A DNA stretch of 64,000 nucleotides from Azorinus chamasolen (GCA_963576725.1 OY755241.1:80449153-80513152); one strand, 5' to 3'. Positions 12,501-22,400 are shown, counted from the stretch's first letter. The notes: generated by a model not told the origin, from the sequence alone. Numbers and translations are program-made.

Positions 12501-15500
12501 TGTATCTTTTAAGTGGTAACTGATCAATGTCATAGGTCAGGTGTTATTCTCCTGTAACTTAAACTGCAGCCATAAAATTGGCTATTCATTTTAAACCAGT
12601 AGAGATCAAATACTTCATATTTTGCGTGCTCGTGCATCTAAGTGATGTATAGTCAAGGTCAAAGGTAGTTTCTCCGTAAATCTAATATTGGCTATAAAGC
12701 TTGTATCTTTGTCTAGTCGCTCAAAGCTACATTTATAAAAACAAAACAAATAATATTTAATTCGATCTACGTTGAATCCATCCTCAGTATGTTCAGTACT
12801 TTGATATATATCTGGTTTTCTATGAAGCGCCACCTATTTGGCATGTTTGATTGTAAGTACATTATGCCCCAGGAATTCGGCTTATGCTTGTTGCTAGTGG
12901 CTTACCGCATTTGGTCATGTGTCATTGTAGAATGAACCAAAAAAAGGCCGCAAACAATCAGAATTGAGGTTAACAACAGACATAACGTTTACAGTTTGAT
13001 TGATGTTAATTGTTTCATTATTATAGAACCAGTCTTAAGCGACCAGTCATTTATTTACTACTAAACATTTATAAAGGTCTTATAAAGCATGTGGTTGCTT
13101 AATGTAGCGCAAAAGTAATACAGAAAACTTCTCCAGGAGATTTATACATTACTGTTGACCTTCATTGTGCTACCACCTGCCTTACATGTCCATAATTAGA
13201 CCTCTATCTGATGACTACTGTATGTGTGTTTTACGTAGGTTAACAATGCAGCGATTGTGACATTTTGCACAGTTTTGGACACACCCTTGAATGAGTTCGA
13301 CAGCATTATGGGCACCAATGTTCGATCCCCGTTCTACCTGACTAAGCTTTGTTTGCCACATTTGATTAAAACAAAGGGTAAGTACAGCTATTGACAAATG
13401 TGTATATTCAAATAGTAAAATCATAATTTCCCTACCAAACCCTGTGTTGTGGCGACTCTTCCAAACGATTCTAACGTGTGGTCGCAACATAAGCTTTGGC
13501 GAAGGGAGCAATAATGGACAAAGCTGCAATTTTAAATAGTAAAACAGCAATTTCCCACCAAACCCTATGTTGTGACTACTCTAAAATCGTCTCAAAGAGA
13601 CAATTCTAAAGACTGGTTGCAACACTGGGTTTCGAGGAGAAAAAACGGAGCTATCCTTAAAACTGAATTTATATATGCATCTGGATGAGGATATACAGTC
13701 ATCACTGACTCTGTTGCTGTTACATGTGCCAAGACATGAGTGATTCGGTAGGCCATTTTCTGGGTCTGTGAATGAGGCAGAAACTGTTGTGCTATGTTGA
13801 ATGGCACCAATAATGATCGTAATTGCTAATAACCCATTCGCTATAGTTCGATTTCGAGTGCTGAGACGTGACTGCACTTTTCTATTTATAGAAGTTGCAA
13901 CCATTCTAATTTATGAGTTTACAAGTGGACAATGGTTGTCACAAGAAGCTCGTAGTAATCGTGCAGTATTAGTATATACAGTAAAACCTCTCCATAACGG
14001 CCACTAAATTATATCAAGTATTTTCTGTTAAAGGCAGGTTGCTGTTTAAAGCAAGGTGAAAGTAAAACAGAACGCTCCTATAGGAGATGGCTGCTTAAAG
14101 TAAGGTGAAAGTAAAACAGAACGCTCCTACAGGGGCGTTCTGTTTTACTCTCACCTTGCTTTAAGCAGCCACCTGCCCTAGATACCAACTAATTAACACA
14201 GTTTAGTGGCCGTTATAGAGAGGTTTTACTGTTTATGCTTATTACTTGTCTGTATAACCACAGGTAACTCCGGAACAAATACATGGTTTGTGACGCGTTT
14301 TACTTCTACGGGTGGACTGGTCCTAAAGGTCACAGCTCACGGGTCAAACTCGAACTATACCATAGGAGAATCCTTGATAATCTGTGAAAAACAGTTGAAT
14401 CAAGATTGGGCACCGTCTAATTAGGACCTAATCTATTATATTCTGTTTTTATTTAACAGTATGTGGTGAAGAATCAGGGATTTACCACTACACACTTTAG
14501 TTAGTGCATTAGCGAAAACCTAAAGGGACATGTCTACTACACTTTAGAGCATTAGCGAAAACCTAAAGGGACAAGTCTACTCAACTTTAGGCAGTGCCTT
14601 TCATATAAATGAAATAGCGATAACTTGTTTTGACGGGTTTATTGCACTTGAGCTAGCGTCTTTGTTGAGTTTGTTCATATTAGTAAATTCGCGATAATGT
14701 GTTGAGAATGCTTACTATATACTCCTGCAAATTACTTGTATTCGTTTTATATATTTCAGGAACTGTTGTAAACATATCCAGTTTATCCGGCCTGGCATCG
14801 GTAAGAGCATTCAGTCCTCACTTATGTAGTAAAAGTACAAAAATGAGTCATGCAGAAAACACCACATACAGAACAAACAACCGCCCGAACAGCAACACAA
14901 GGAAACAGCAAATATACACAACTATAAAAACATCAAGAGACGCACAAAGACAAAACAAACAAACAATAGAGGGAAGATGGAAGCCCTTTTACGTATTTGC
15001 AAACGGAGTAAACCGAGACAAATATTGTAGCTGCCTTATCCGGGGGTCTGCTGTGTTTGCTTATGCGTTGCAGTTTTGTATTTCTCTATTGTTAGCTATG
15101 TAAATAATTATTTCTATATTTCATATATTTGATTGAATCATCAGATTATTAAATATCTATAATTGTTGCAGCCTTGAAACAATTTATCAGACAAAAAACA
15201 CACACATCAGTTATGGTTTCAATGGGCGGGTTATAAGAAGCACTGTTTAAATGTTCTGTATTTTGTTTGGAAAGGTAATCGCTGAAGATCTATAGAATAT
15301 TTTGGATTCTACTGAGATACCTATTACTCAGCGTTTCATCGAAATTGCTAAATTCAGAGTCAAAATAATACAGAAAATGTTGGTAGCTAAATACGGGGAC
15401 GAACTAAAACCGAAACTGCTTTGAAAGAGTTCTACATCAGATTTGTTTTGCACTCTGTAAAGGTTTCCATTATGTAGTTTGTTCTGTTTGGTTCAAATCA

Positions 15501-18500
15501 GTCAAACAATTTACCATTTGCTGTAGATTAGTCGGAGAGGCGATACATTGATTAACACTGTTGGTCTGTTATGTTGGGGATGCAATAAGTGTGAGGTTGG
15601 GCGCCCATAAACCGGTTTAAACCCCAGTTGACTACTGGCATTGACCGTTCCAAGGCGGTACTTCTATCATCTTCCTTCTATTGTTTGTTTTGACGTTGTG
15701 TGTCTCCTTTTGTATTGGTAGTTTTTGTACATTTACGGTTTTCTGTTTGTGGTGCTGTTCGCGCGGATTGTTGTTTTTATTTGTTATTTCCTGCATGAAT
15801 CAGACGAATTCGAGTCTTCTGTTTTGGCTTATGATTGACAACAGGGTCCATGCTTATAAAGCATTTTAGTTGAGTCTGAGTTTCTTTCTTAAGTTTTTGA
15901 TTGGTCAGATTTGAGTTCTCAAGCTTTTGATTGGTCAGATTTGAGCCAAAGGCTCAAATCTGACTAATCAAATGCTTGAGCACTTTCTCAGACTCAACTA
16001 AAATGTCTGCTTATGAAGACCCCTGTGCTTAATAAGTAATCGGTCTCGCTTAAAAACAGTTTAACTCTAATCAACCATGCGTCTGTTTTGTGTATTTGTA
16101 GTTCTCAGGACAGGCCGCCTATGCAATCAGTAAATCTGCCATGGACCAATTTACCAAGGTCCTCGCCATGGGTAGGTGACTTATATGTAGATCTATATGT
16201 ATATCGTAACGAGTTGCATCAGAGGTTGCATCAGAGCTACGGAGTTGTACTATGATAAGAGTCCAATCACGATGCCGAAATTAAAACAAGAGTATTTCTA
16301 ACAAACCCTATTTTACATCTTTGAGACCATACTTATATTCAATGGTGGCTGTTTTAAACATAAGGTTGAGTACTACGATTGACTGAAGAGTGTACCTTAC
16401 AGTCAGAGCTACTGATAAGATGCGTACCTAAATTCTAAAATCGCCATTTCTCCAACAAACCCTATACTGTGACCACTCTTTCATCGACCCGAAGACTGTG
16501 ACTACTGTTATGAATCATCTCTTCGAGACGATTCTAAAGAGTGGTCACCTAATAGGGTTCGATGGAGAAATAAAGACGTTATTCCTGAACATTAGTTTAT
16601 TCACGCATCTTATCTGGATCTCTATTACAATATAACGGTTACGTGGCTAAGAATTGTGCGAACAAAATGTACCCATTACTCTCAGTCTCAGACAAACTTT
16701 GCTCAAGATATAAATATTTTCTTTCAGAAATGGCTTCTCAAGGAGTTAGAGTAAATTCTGTCAAGTAAGTATAATGAGAGTAGTTTTAACTTTCCAGAAA
16801 ATGGCAAAGCTTTCCTTGAGAAATATTCATTCGGTACGTGTCCCTGTACTTCAATTTCCTTATTCTGTATCAAATAGATCTGGTCGCCATTATCGCTTTC
16901 GCTTCAAGCTGAAAATTCTGATAATTCATCCTATTAGGAATAACAAATATTGCATGTGAATAACATCAAATGAAAAATATAATACAGTCTACTATATTGC
17001 ACAGTGACTTCGATACCTCGAGGGGCATGTCATAATCAGTGCATTGCAATGTATTGACTCATTTTTGTACTTTTATTACCAAGGACGTATGCAAAGTCTG
17101 AACATTTCGGTATGTAAAGAAATCATACATAAGGCTGTAATTTAAACCTTAACTTGTTCAATATTCAAATAATAAATAATAACATCAAACATATTAATTA
17201 GCTGAAATTAAATAATGGTACATGGAAACAATAATTTTTCCAAATAGCAGAAAGGAGACAGGAGCCGTCTGATCTGCAAAGGCTTGAAATAGCGTTTACA
17301 TTAGGGGTAAACGTTGACAGTTTTCATGTTTAAACGTTGTGTTTCCTACTATGAAACATTGAACATTTTGATAGTATACCAGAACATGTGATATGGTCTG
17401 ATCAGGGTCTGGTCTGTTTGCTTATGACGTGGGCTCTACAGTTTTTAAACACAAACACATTCAGTGTATATCTACATATGCAATTATAAATAAAACTCAG
17501 CTAATATATATTCATTCCTTTATTGCTTCTTACATGAATATTTAACAGGGAAAGGGCTAGCTTCCGTATCTACTCCGTGAATATTCATGTAAGAAAACTA
17601 ATAACATCATGAATATTAATTATTTGCAGTTTCATATCACACAGAAAGTTTTGACCTAAGTAGAAGCTAGAATCAGCTCTATGTTACACGTAGTTCATAT
17701 CAAAACAGAGCAGACCCTGTTAAACGCTCTGGATCTATACTATGTTAATAAAGGCGTTAAAACGCAGTATACAATGTCTATACAGTAAACAGTTAAATTA
17801 ATAACTTAAACTCTTAAGAAACCTAGCGTAAAATACAGTTGAACTTCGATATATCGAACTTCAAGGGACTATATAAATTAGTTCGAGATAACGGAAGTTC
17901 GAGTTATCCGATTTCTAATCTGGACAATTTCTCAAGTTCACAGCTTAATGCAGGTCTACAGTAATGCTGAAAGCTCCGTAGGAGCTTTCAGCATTACTGC
18001 AGACCTGCACTAAGCTGTGAAACGTGTTTATAGATATGCGTAGTGTTACATTTTAGAGCAGTTCTGTATTGTAAGATTTTGGAAGGACCGAACTTTAAGT
18101 TCGAGTTATCCCGAAGTTTGAGTTATCTGAGTTCGAGATATCGAAGTTCAACTGTATTTCGTAGTGTGTCTGGTATCAACCCATTTTCTCCAATATCAGT
18201 TGTAGTAAACTCGTCCATTTTGAGTTTTAACCCACCTATCCAATGTTAAGAGCTCATCGTAGACAAAACATATGCTGATATAAAATCATTGGCATACATT
18301 GGTTCATGAAACAGAGCAGACCTTGAATAGGGGACTCCTCGGTCTTTCAGGAGCTAAGTTATTCTAGATATCACCTGTGACCAAGCGTTTTGCAAATACT
18401 AATCCGTTTGAGATCAGCAGGATCAGGGTTATATTGCCAGTTGTATGTTTTTATTTTTCAAAGCCCGGCTGTTATACGGACGAACATACACAGGAAAAGC

Positions 18501-19480
18501 GGCATGAGTGAGGAAGTATATGCACAGGTAATTAAATACAGGATAATGGCACTGGCGTCAGAATATGTTAATCCTTTACGTCATAAATATTCTTGTAAGA
18601 TATTAAGTGTATCGCTGTCAGTGGCGAAACTATGATTACTTATGCAAACAGTTTGGCGTCCCATCGGGATCCATTACTGTTTTATGCCATAATTATGATC
18701 TTTGAAAGAAAATGAAAAAATTTAAAACATGAAAATGGTAGCTGACAACAAATTATACACAGGAACTTTTGGCAATGGCAGAGGCAGTACAACCAGGTCT
18801 ATATGATTTCATAAGCAAACCTAGCAGAGCCTGATCAGACAGTTCCTGTAGGATCTGTCCGATGTGGATCTACTTAACTCTTTTGGAGCCAAATTTAAAA
18901 GGGTCGTATGCAATAATAATTTCATATTAAATATAATTCTAAACTAAATAATAAAGGTATATTAGTAAAACATTTGTTTTTAAAATCCTGTATGGTTAGG
19001 CTAAAAGAATACAAAAACAGTGAAGTCCCATGTCAGATGCCGCCTTGAAAAGGCGGTATCTGACCTGGGACTGCACTGTTTTAAATGGTGCCAGCAGGCG
19101 ACATTGGCGCCGAAAAAGTTATGACGTGTAACCATTAGCACATGTCATCGGAATTCAGGTGGTTTGGCATTCTGTCCATAGTCTCTCAAAAATGTTTGAT
19201 GCATAGAAAGAACCAAACTTGCTGCAGATATTCGGATTTTGAACAAACAATGTTTTAGCATACTAAGGTTTATGTATTACTGTTTTGACTAATCTTCTGT
19301 TGTTGTTTGTTCTTTTTAATACAGTACCTGGAAGAGCAGAAAATGAAACATCCGCTAAGAAGAAATGGCGAGCCGGTGGAAGTGGCCAAGGCTGTAGTGT
19401 GGCTGGCCTCAGACGAGTCCTCCTTCACCACTGGTCAGCTGGTCAGTGTAGATGGTGGCAGAAGGACATTTTCATACTGA
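6563..19480 (+). CDS. Classical short-chain dehydrogenase/reductase, copy A (9 exons)
   Basis: Exons: 6563-6599, 9903-10048, 10513-10605, 13239-13377, 14760-14800, 16102-16171, 16728-16764, 18464-18527, 19325-19480. They join to 783 nt and 260 residues, the normal length of a classical SDR, and introns are GT-AG. Seen in order: N-terminal MASLKSKVILITG; nucleotide-binding loop [10 protein letters not shown] (residues 12-21, two residues longer than TGxxxGxG); acidic D68 of the adenine-contacting ADV; NNAA (94-97) in place of NNAG; active-site N119, S146, Y159 and K163 (spacing Y-13 = S and Y+4 = K as in the family); NPA (188-190) in place of NPG; and a C-terminal [12 protein letters not shown] segment. 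Family knowledge: an NAD(P)(H)-dependent oxidoreductase, FabG-like, of the invertebrate '3-oxoacyl-ACP reductase-like' group. Substrate is unknown. No signal peptide or membrane segment is seen, so it is probably soluble. The exon structure is certain enough that only the substrate is in doubt. Confidence 0.92.
6632..6770. repeat. GT-rich low-complexity tract in intron 1 of copy A
   Basis: Imperfect (GT)n with GC interruptions just after the exon 1 donor. A shorter version occurs at 41355-41440 in copy B. The frames it opens are artefacts of composition. Confidence 0.8.
6800..7600 (+). repeat. Degenerate minisatellite, about 117-135 bp unit, intron 1 of copy A
   Basis: The motif CTCTGACCTCAGCTATAGAAA recurs (near 6874, 7002, 7137, 7257, 7491, and more weakly at 7973), each followed by a phrase like CCTATATTACTT, then GGATGGCAGAGTGTC. 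About six diverged units are visible. The copy B version is at about 41640-42420. Confidence 0.75.
7601..9467. other. Intron 1 of copy A, no gene seen
   Basis: AT-rich intronic sequence. The part between about 7782 and 8390 is missing from copy B, whose intron passes directly from GTGAGTGGCA to GATATTTTGTTCC. Around 9130-9290 it carries a decayed member of the palindromic MITE group. No conserved reading frame. Confidence 0.5.
9468..9685. mobile_element. TTAA-flanked palindromic MITE, intron 1 of copy A
   Basis: TTAA at 9468-9471 and 9682-9685. Ends CTCATTCCCTCATATTG and CTATGAGGGAAAGGG form the inverted repeat; the centre is the GAGCATTTGCTCC palindrome. Reverse orientation relative to 10989-11209. 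Also present in copy B at 43977-44205, so it predates the A/B duplication. Confidence 0.78.
9903..10048 (+). CDS. SDR copy A exon 2
   Basis: Encodes residues 13-61, completing the glycine-rich loop. Acceptor TGCAG; donor GTATTG after the AGG codon, phase 0. The frame stays open through the donor for another 17 codons, so a naive ORF overruns the exon. Confidence 0.9.
10513..10605 (+). CDS. SDR copy A exon 3
   Basis: Encodes residues 62-92 (ILLVVADV, then a charged helix, then IDVL). Acceptor TGCAG, donor GTAAGT, phase 0 at both ends. Confidence 0.9.
10989..11209. mobile_element. TTAA-flanked palindromic MITE, intron 3 of copy A only
   Basis: TTAA at 10989-10992 and 11206-11209 flank CCCTTTCCCTCATAGG ... 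ATGAGGGAATGAG. Copy B has a single TTAA at 45465-45468 with matching flanks on both sides (AGCCAATAAAGATAA to the left, AAGCTATTCAGTT to the right). This shows directly that insertion duplicated TTAA. The centre is the 66-bp-type GAGCATTTGCTCC palindrome. Confidence 0.88.
11210..13238. other. Rest of intron 3 of copy A, no gene seen
   Basis: AT-rich. It contains repeated phrases such as TTGAATATTC(A) with ATGACATCATGAATAT (about 11485-11560 and 12265-12310), typical of the palindromic repeat group, and an imperfect hairpin around CTTCTCCAGGAGA (about 13075-13185). A block present in B (47480-47880) and C (29260-29660) is missing here. Confidence 0.45.
13239..13377 (+). CDS. SDR copy A exon 4
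   Basis: Encodes residues 93-138 plus one base: NNAA, the helix with N119, and PHLIKTK. Codons 98-111 differ from copies B and C at 11 of 42 bases while the rest of the exon is nearly identical. Confidence 0.9.
13430..13640. repeat. Pair of imperfect palindromes, intron 4 of copy A
   Basis: Two hairpin-forming repeats, about 13430-13506 and 13554-13640, with arms like AAACCCTATGTTGTGACCAC. They recur in intron 4 of B (49410-49483, 49530-49618) and C (30189-30276, 30328-30415), so the pair is older than all three copies. Related hairpins lie at 16443-16570 and 30965-31110. Confidence 0.7.
13979..14231. mobile_element. pogo/Tc1-type MITE, intron 4 of copy A
   Basis: Terminal inverted repeats CAGTAAAACCTCTCCATAAC and its complement, about 33 bp including GGCCACTAAATT. 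TA lies at the left edge; the right TA has decayed. Inside is a long hairpin built on GAACGCTCC-TAnAG-GAGCGTTC. Copy B holds it at 49955-50207 with TA on both sides. Non-coding; the superfamily is inferred from TIR shape and TA target. Confidence 0.75.
14495..14590 (+). repeat. 43-bp minisatellite, two units, before exon 5 of copy A
   Basis: Unit GCATTAGCGAAAACCTAAAG followed by GGACAAGTCTACTACACTTTAG, period 43. The same array has five units in pseudogene C (31494-31715) and three in copy B (51512-51640). Confidence 0.85.
14760..14800 (+). CDS. SDR copy A exon 5
   Basis: Encodes residues 139-152, [14 protein letters not shown], with the catalytic S146. Acceptor TTTCAG, donor GTAAGA. Confidence 0.9.
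14826..15010 (-). mobile_element. 3'-end fragment of a Penelope-type element (reverse)
   Basis: The complement of this stretch matches the tail found near 53395-53465 (TGCTGTTCGGACGG, TTTCCTGCATGA). It starts right after the exon 5 donor. Also present at 51888-52060 in copy B and, split by another insertion, at 21985-22400. Confidence 0.55.
15200..15680 (+). mobile_element. Remnant of a Penelope-type element, intron 5 of copy A
   Basis: Matches both ends of the copy B element (52300-54330) but jumps from AATTTACCAT to TTGCTGTAG, so about 1.37 kb holding the reverse transcriptase part is missing. The 3' part has the phrases GCGCCCATAAACCGG and GACCGTTCCAAGGCGGTA, seen at the tail of the other copies. 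Confidence 0.6.
15844..16023. repeat. Long palindromic MITE, GGGTCCATGCTTATAAA family
   Basis: Near-complete inverted repeat: GGGTCCATGCTTATAAAG at the left, CTTATGAAGACCC at the right, with inner arms TTGATTGGTCAGATTTGAG. The best-kept copy is 59903-60080; a one-armed copy is at 33210-33355 and half copies at 33923-33993. Confidence 0.8.
16102..16171 (+). CDS. SDR copy A exon 6
   Basis: Encodes residues 153-175 with the catalytic pair in YAISK (Y159, K163). Acceptor TTGTAG, donor GTAGGT, phase 1. Confidence 0.9.
16443..16570. repeat. Imperfect palindrome, intron 6 of copy A
   Basis: Arms run from CCAACAAACCCTATACTGTG to CTAATAGGGTTCGATGGAG, same family as 13430-13640. The copy B equivalent (55145-55490) is interrupted by a 282-bp-family insertion at 55197-55396. 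Confidence 0.65.
16728..16764 (+). CDS. SDR copy A exon 7
   Basis: Encodes E176 to V187 and two bases of N188 ([11 protein letters not shown]). Identical in copy B; absent from pseudogene C. Donor GTAAGT. Confidence 0.9.
16765..17835. other. Intron 7 of copy A, first part, no gene seen
   Basis: AT-rich. Repeated phrases TGAATATTCATGTAAGAAA and ATGACATCATGAATATTAAT appear near 17150-17210 and 17575-17630, marking decayed palindromic repeats. Sequence parallels 55679-57080 in copy B. Confidence 0.45.
17836..18154. mobile_element. pogo/Tigger-like MITE, intron 7 of copy A only
   Basis: 319 bp flanked by TA (17834-17835 and 18155-18156). Ends CAGTTGAACTTCGATATATC and the complement of GATATCGAAGTTCAACTG. 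Copy B has the uninterrupted site, a single TA at 57082-57083 followed by TTTCGTAG. Inside is a perfect hairpin around GAAAGCTCCGTAGGAGCTTTC. Too short to code for a transposase. Confidence 0.85.
18464..18527 (+). CDS. SDR copy A exon 8
   Basis: Encodes [20 protein letters not shown] plus Q209, the segment before the substrate-binding helix. Acceptor TTTCAAAG, donor GTAATT. Residues 196-202 form a second cluster of A/B differences. Confidence 0.88.
18874..19122. mobile_element. Decayed TTAA palindromic MITE, intron 8 of copy A
   Basis: Left edge TTAACTCTTTTGG, right edge GGCGCCGAAAAAGTTAT, central palindrome AGATGCCGCCTTGAAAAGGC (19033-19060 region). Same family as 5437-5683; equivalent in C at 33625-33856. 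Confidence 0.6.
19325..19480 (+). CDS. SDR copy A exon 9 (stop TGA)
   Basis: Encodes residues 210-260, including [17 protein letters not shown] and VDGG, ending in TFSY. No peroxisomal SKL-type tail. A possible AATAAA signal is at 19851-19856, but a nearer site cannot be excluded. Confidence 0.92.
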   Translation, partial: YLEEQKMKHPLRRNGEPVEVAKAVVWLASDESSFTTGQLVSVDGGRRTFSY

Positions 19481-20565
19481 CAATTAGCTAAGGCTAATCT
19501 GTCATCCTCACTTAGCTTGACCAATATTTATGACAAGGTCCATCCATTATAAATATATTTGTATCAATAATTGAGAGATAAATTTGAGTTTTACATTAAG
19601 AGGCGGCTTTTAGTGCATTTGCAAACAGAGTAGACCTAGATCAGACGGCTCCTGTTCGAGCGAACAGATCAGGGTCTGCTGTCGTTGTTTTTGAAATAAC
19701 AATATTAGCTGATGCTACACTTTTTCTTACATGAATATTCATCAGGTAAATGGTTAAGAATACGTAAGCAAATTAAATATGGCGAAGAATAGATGTTCTG
19801 TCTAACCTGGTTTTATACTGTATTAAAAGATGCAAAAACGATGGGGAAATAATAAAGTAAAGTGTGAAGCCATTAATGTTTGCCTTGTTATGGGTGAATT
19901 CATTTCTTTTCAAGAACATGGTGTATAAACTCGATCCAAATTGTTTGCAAGTTGTCACATTTTTTGTAAACTAGCAATGAATCCCTGTTCATCTACGCCA
20001 AATAGTTTTAGATGACATGTACTAAGCTTCAAGTATACATTCGAAATTGCTTGTATTCTTTATTTTTAATTCAGAAGCATCGGCATTCTTTCAGAGCTGT
20101 ACATAGGGAAACTTACTGCATTGAGCTACCACCTCTATTTTGAAAAAATCCTGTAATTATAATAGCTATAGAGATTTATTTGTTTTATAGAGCCTTAGTC
20201 ACCCATCCCTTCAAAGAGGTAAGCGGACGTTTATTTAGAATGATGGCGTATATTAGTAAGAATACGACACACACACACTCCTCTTATGTACAGTATTCGA
20301 TTTTCGATTATCAGATATTTTAAATAAAAACAACACTGCTGTATTAGTGATAACATGTTTTCTGTAATGAGTCACGAAATAGTTACACAAAACCAGAATT
20401 ATGTAAAACTACAAACTATAACAACACAAACATAGCGTTAATGTTGTCAAAAACAAGTATGAAATATACAGGAAACACAACTTGCAAACGACACAGCCGC
20501 CCTAGTAACATTTTGAGTCGAAACTGACTCAAAGAAAGTACTTCAGTCATCTTTCGGAGAAACAA
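19481..20565. other. Downstream of SDR copy A, no gene seen
   Basis: Presumed 3'UTR then AT-rich intergenic sequence. Contains an imperfect hairpin around CAGACGGCTCCTGTTCGAGCG (19645-19670). Closely parallels 58344-59460 and, more weakly, 35230-36660. Confidence 0.5.
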
Positions 20566-21200
20566 GGCATTGAATACGGCTTCAGCCGGTCCTAGGGGTG
20601 TGAGTAGTGTCGCATTTTTAATTACTACTCATAAACAGTCTCAAAAAAACAGAGTCTACAGTTTTCCCTTTCCCATTGCTACCTTTGCTTTCGAAGAATC
20701 TGCCGCTTTTAGAATATCTGATGAAAAAACGATCTATGTCTCAATTTTATTTTACCCTATACTAAATACATAAGGATGTAAGAAAAACTGCATATATATG
20801 AGTATTATCTGGATTAATTATTTTATGGCATGGTTAACAAGAGCTCAGCGAGTCAGAGTATTATACACCCGAAGGACGAGCCATTGTTAAAACAAGCTTG
20901 CTACTTTTGCTTTCGAAGGATCACCCACTTTCAGAATATATATACTTCACAACAGCAGGTGTTCGGTACTTTTGTTGCGGCCGTAAAACGTCTACCCGTA
21001 CTGCATTCTTAGTGTTGTTATATTTTCTGGTTCTTCGGGATCATTAGTTTATATGGTATGAGTTTTGAATATTGAATATTGCTTAAGCCGGTGCCGGTAC
21101 TACTCATGCTCATGAACATACTCAATAAAAACCGAGTCAGCAATTTTCTCTTTTGGCATTGCTACTTTTGTTTTCAATGAATCACACACTTTAGAATTAA
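20566..21200. repeat. 282-bp family repeat, partial units
   Basis: Two interrupted stretches (about 20566-20730 and 20900-21200) carry the family landmarks: GCTTAAGCCGGTGCTAGGGG, ACTACTCATGAACAGACTC, TTTCGAAGGATCACCCA and CGGCCGTAAAACGTC. Parallels 59470-60290. Confidence 0.7.
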
Positions 21201-21984
21201 GGTACCAGAATGAGCATTCTGAAATCGTGCATGGTTCATTCTGCCAGCCATTGCCCCCTTTGCTTGCATAAGTATACAATGCATATGGCTTGTGTTTATT
21301 AGACTTTATTGATGTCTGAGAGGCAGCAACTTTAACAAAATAGGTATTTAGATAATCCACCCCTCATGGCCAACTTCACATCAATATGAAATATCGATAC
21401 AAGTATGAAGGAAATCAATCAAAAATAAAATAAAAACCGTTATAGTTAGAATCTTTTATCTATTTTGAGAGATGTCATTTAAATAAATTATTAGTTAAAT
21501 ATATTTTAGCTCTTTCTGTCTACATATGCAATTTGTCGGAATGAATTATACAATTTTGATGAAGGGTCAGAAGAAGAGAACTCCTGTGCAATTTGGTTGA
21601 AATCCATTCTGTCTGATCTTAGTCTACTCTGTATGCAAATGCATATCTATGAAGGAATAGGGTTAAATGGGTGATGTTTATAACATACCCTAAAGGGGTA
21701 GATTTATTATGTTTATTTAATCGCGCATAATAATATCAACCAGTATGCAAATAAAGATACAGCATTCTACAGACAAACTCGTTCATAATAGGGAAGGAAC
21801 TCATCACTGTATCAGTTTCATTTAGTTGAGGCATATTTTATTTCCGTTCTATACATATATTGGAAATGGGGTTGGGTCACAAGTTCTGACAACGTTAGTT
21901 TCGACCCTCCTCCAACAAAATTGTGTGCAATTAAAATACAATCGTGATTTTTACATGACATACAGCTAGTAAGTATATAACAAA
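21201..21984. other. Intergenic repeat-rich stretch, no gene seen
   Basis: Resembles the beginning of the 1.98-kb tandem unit (phrase GAATGAGCATTCTGAAAT at 21207 as at 425), and matches 60290-61090 in the second block. No coding signal. Confidence 0.5.
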
Positions 21985-22400
21985 AACAAGTACAAAAATG
22001 AGTCATGCAGGAAACACCACATACAGAACAAACAGTCGCCCGAACAGCAACACAAGGAAACAGCAAATGTACATAAATTCTGAAAATGGGTGGTCCTTCG
22101 AAAGCAAAATACAAAATGAGAAAATTGCAGACTCGGTTTTATTGAGTCTGTTCATGAGTAGTAATTAAAACTGCAACACTACTCACGCCCCCTAGCACCG
22201 GCTTAAGCAGTATTCAATTTTCAAAACAACTAACATCCAAATTAATGATCCCGAAGGACAAGAAAAATAACAACACTGAGAATGAGAATAACTATAAAAA
22301 CATCAAGAGACGCACAAAGACAAAACAAACATACAATAGGGGGAAGATGGAAGTACCACCTTGGAACGGTCAGTGACAAAAGTCACTGGGGTGAAAATAA
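21985..22400 (-). mobile_element. Penelope-type 3' end (reverse) split by a 282-bp family insertion
   Basis: The outer parts (21985-22074, 22276-22400) are continuous with each other when compared with 14826-15010, and end in a complement of GACCGTTCCAAGGCGGTA-like sequence. The inner part (about 22075-22275) is a reverse 282-bp family copy starting ATTCTGAAAATGGG and ending GAGAATGAG, with TAA on both sides. Confidence 0.65.

Noticed and set aside
14699..15103. 134-codon frame containing exon 5 of copy A (and 51758-52078 in B)
   Set aside because: Only the 41-bp exon 5 is conserved protein; the rest reads through a GTAAGA donor into a reversed Penelope-type tail.
18390..18635. 81-codon frame containing exon 8 (and 57601-57843)
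   Set aside because: Sequence outside 18464-18527 is intron; the splice sites and the copy B and C comparison fix the exon.
6563..19480. Bacterial fabG or recently transferred bacterial gene
   Set aside because: The FabG-like fold is general to SDRs; nine exons with conserved phases and full repeat context show a resident eukaryotic gene.
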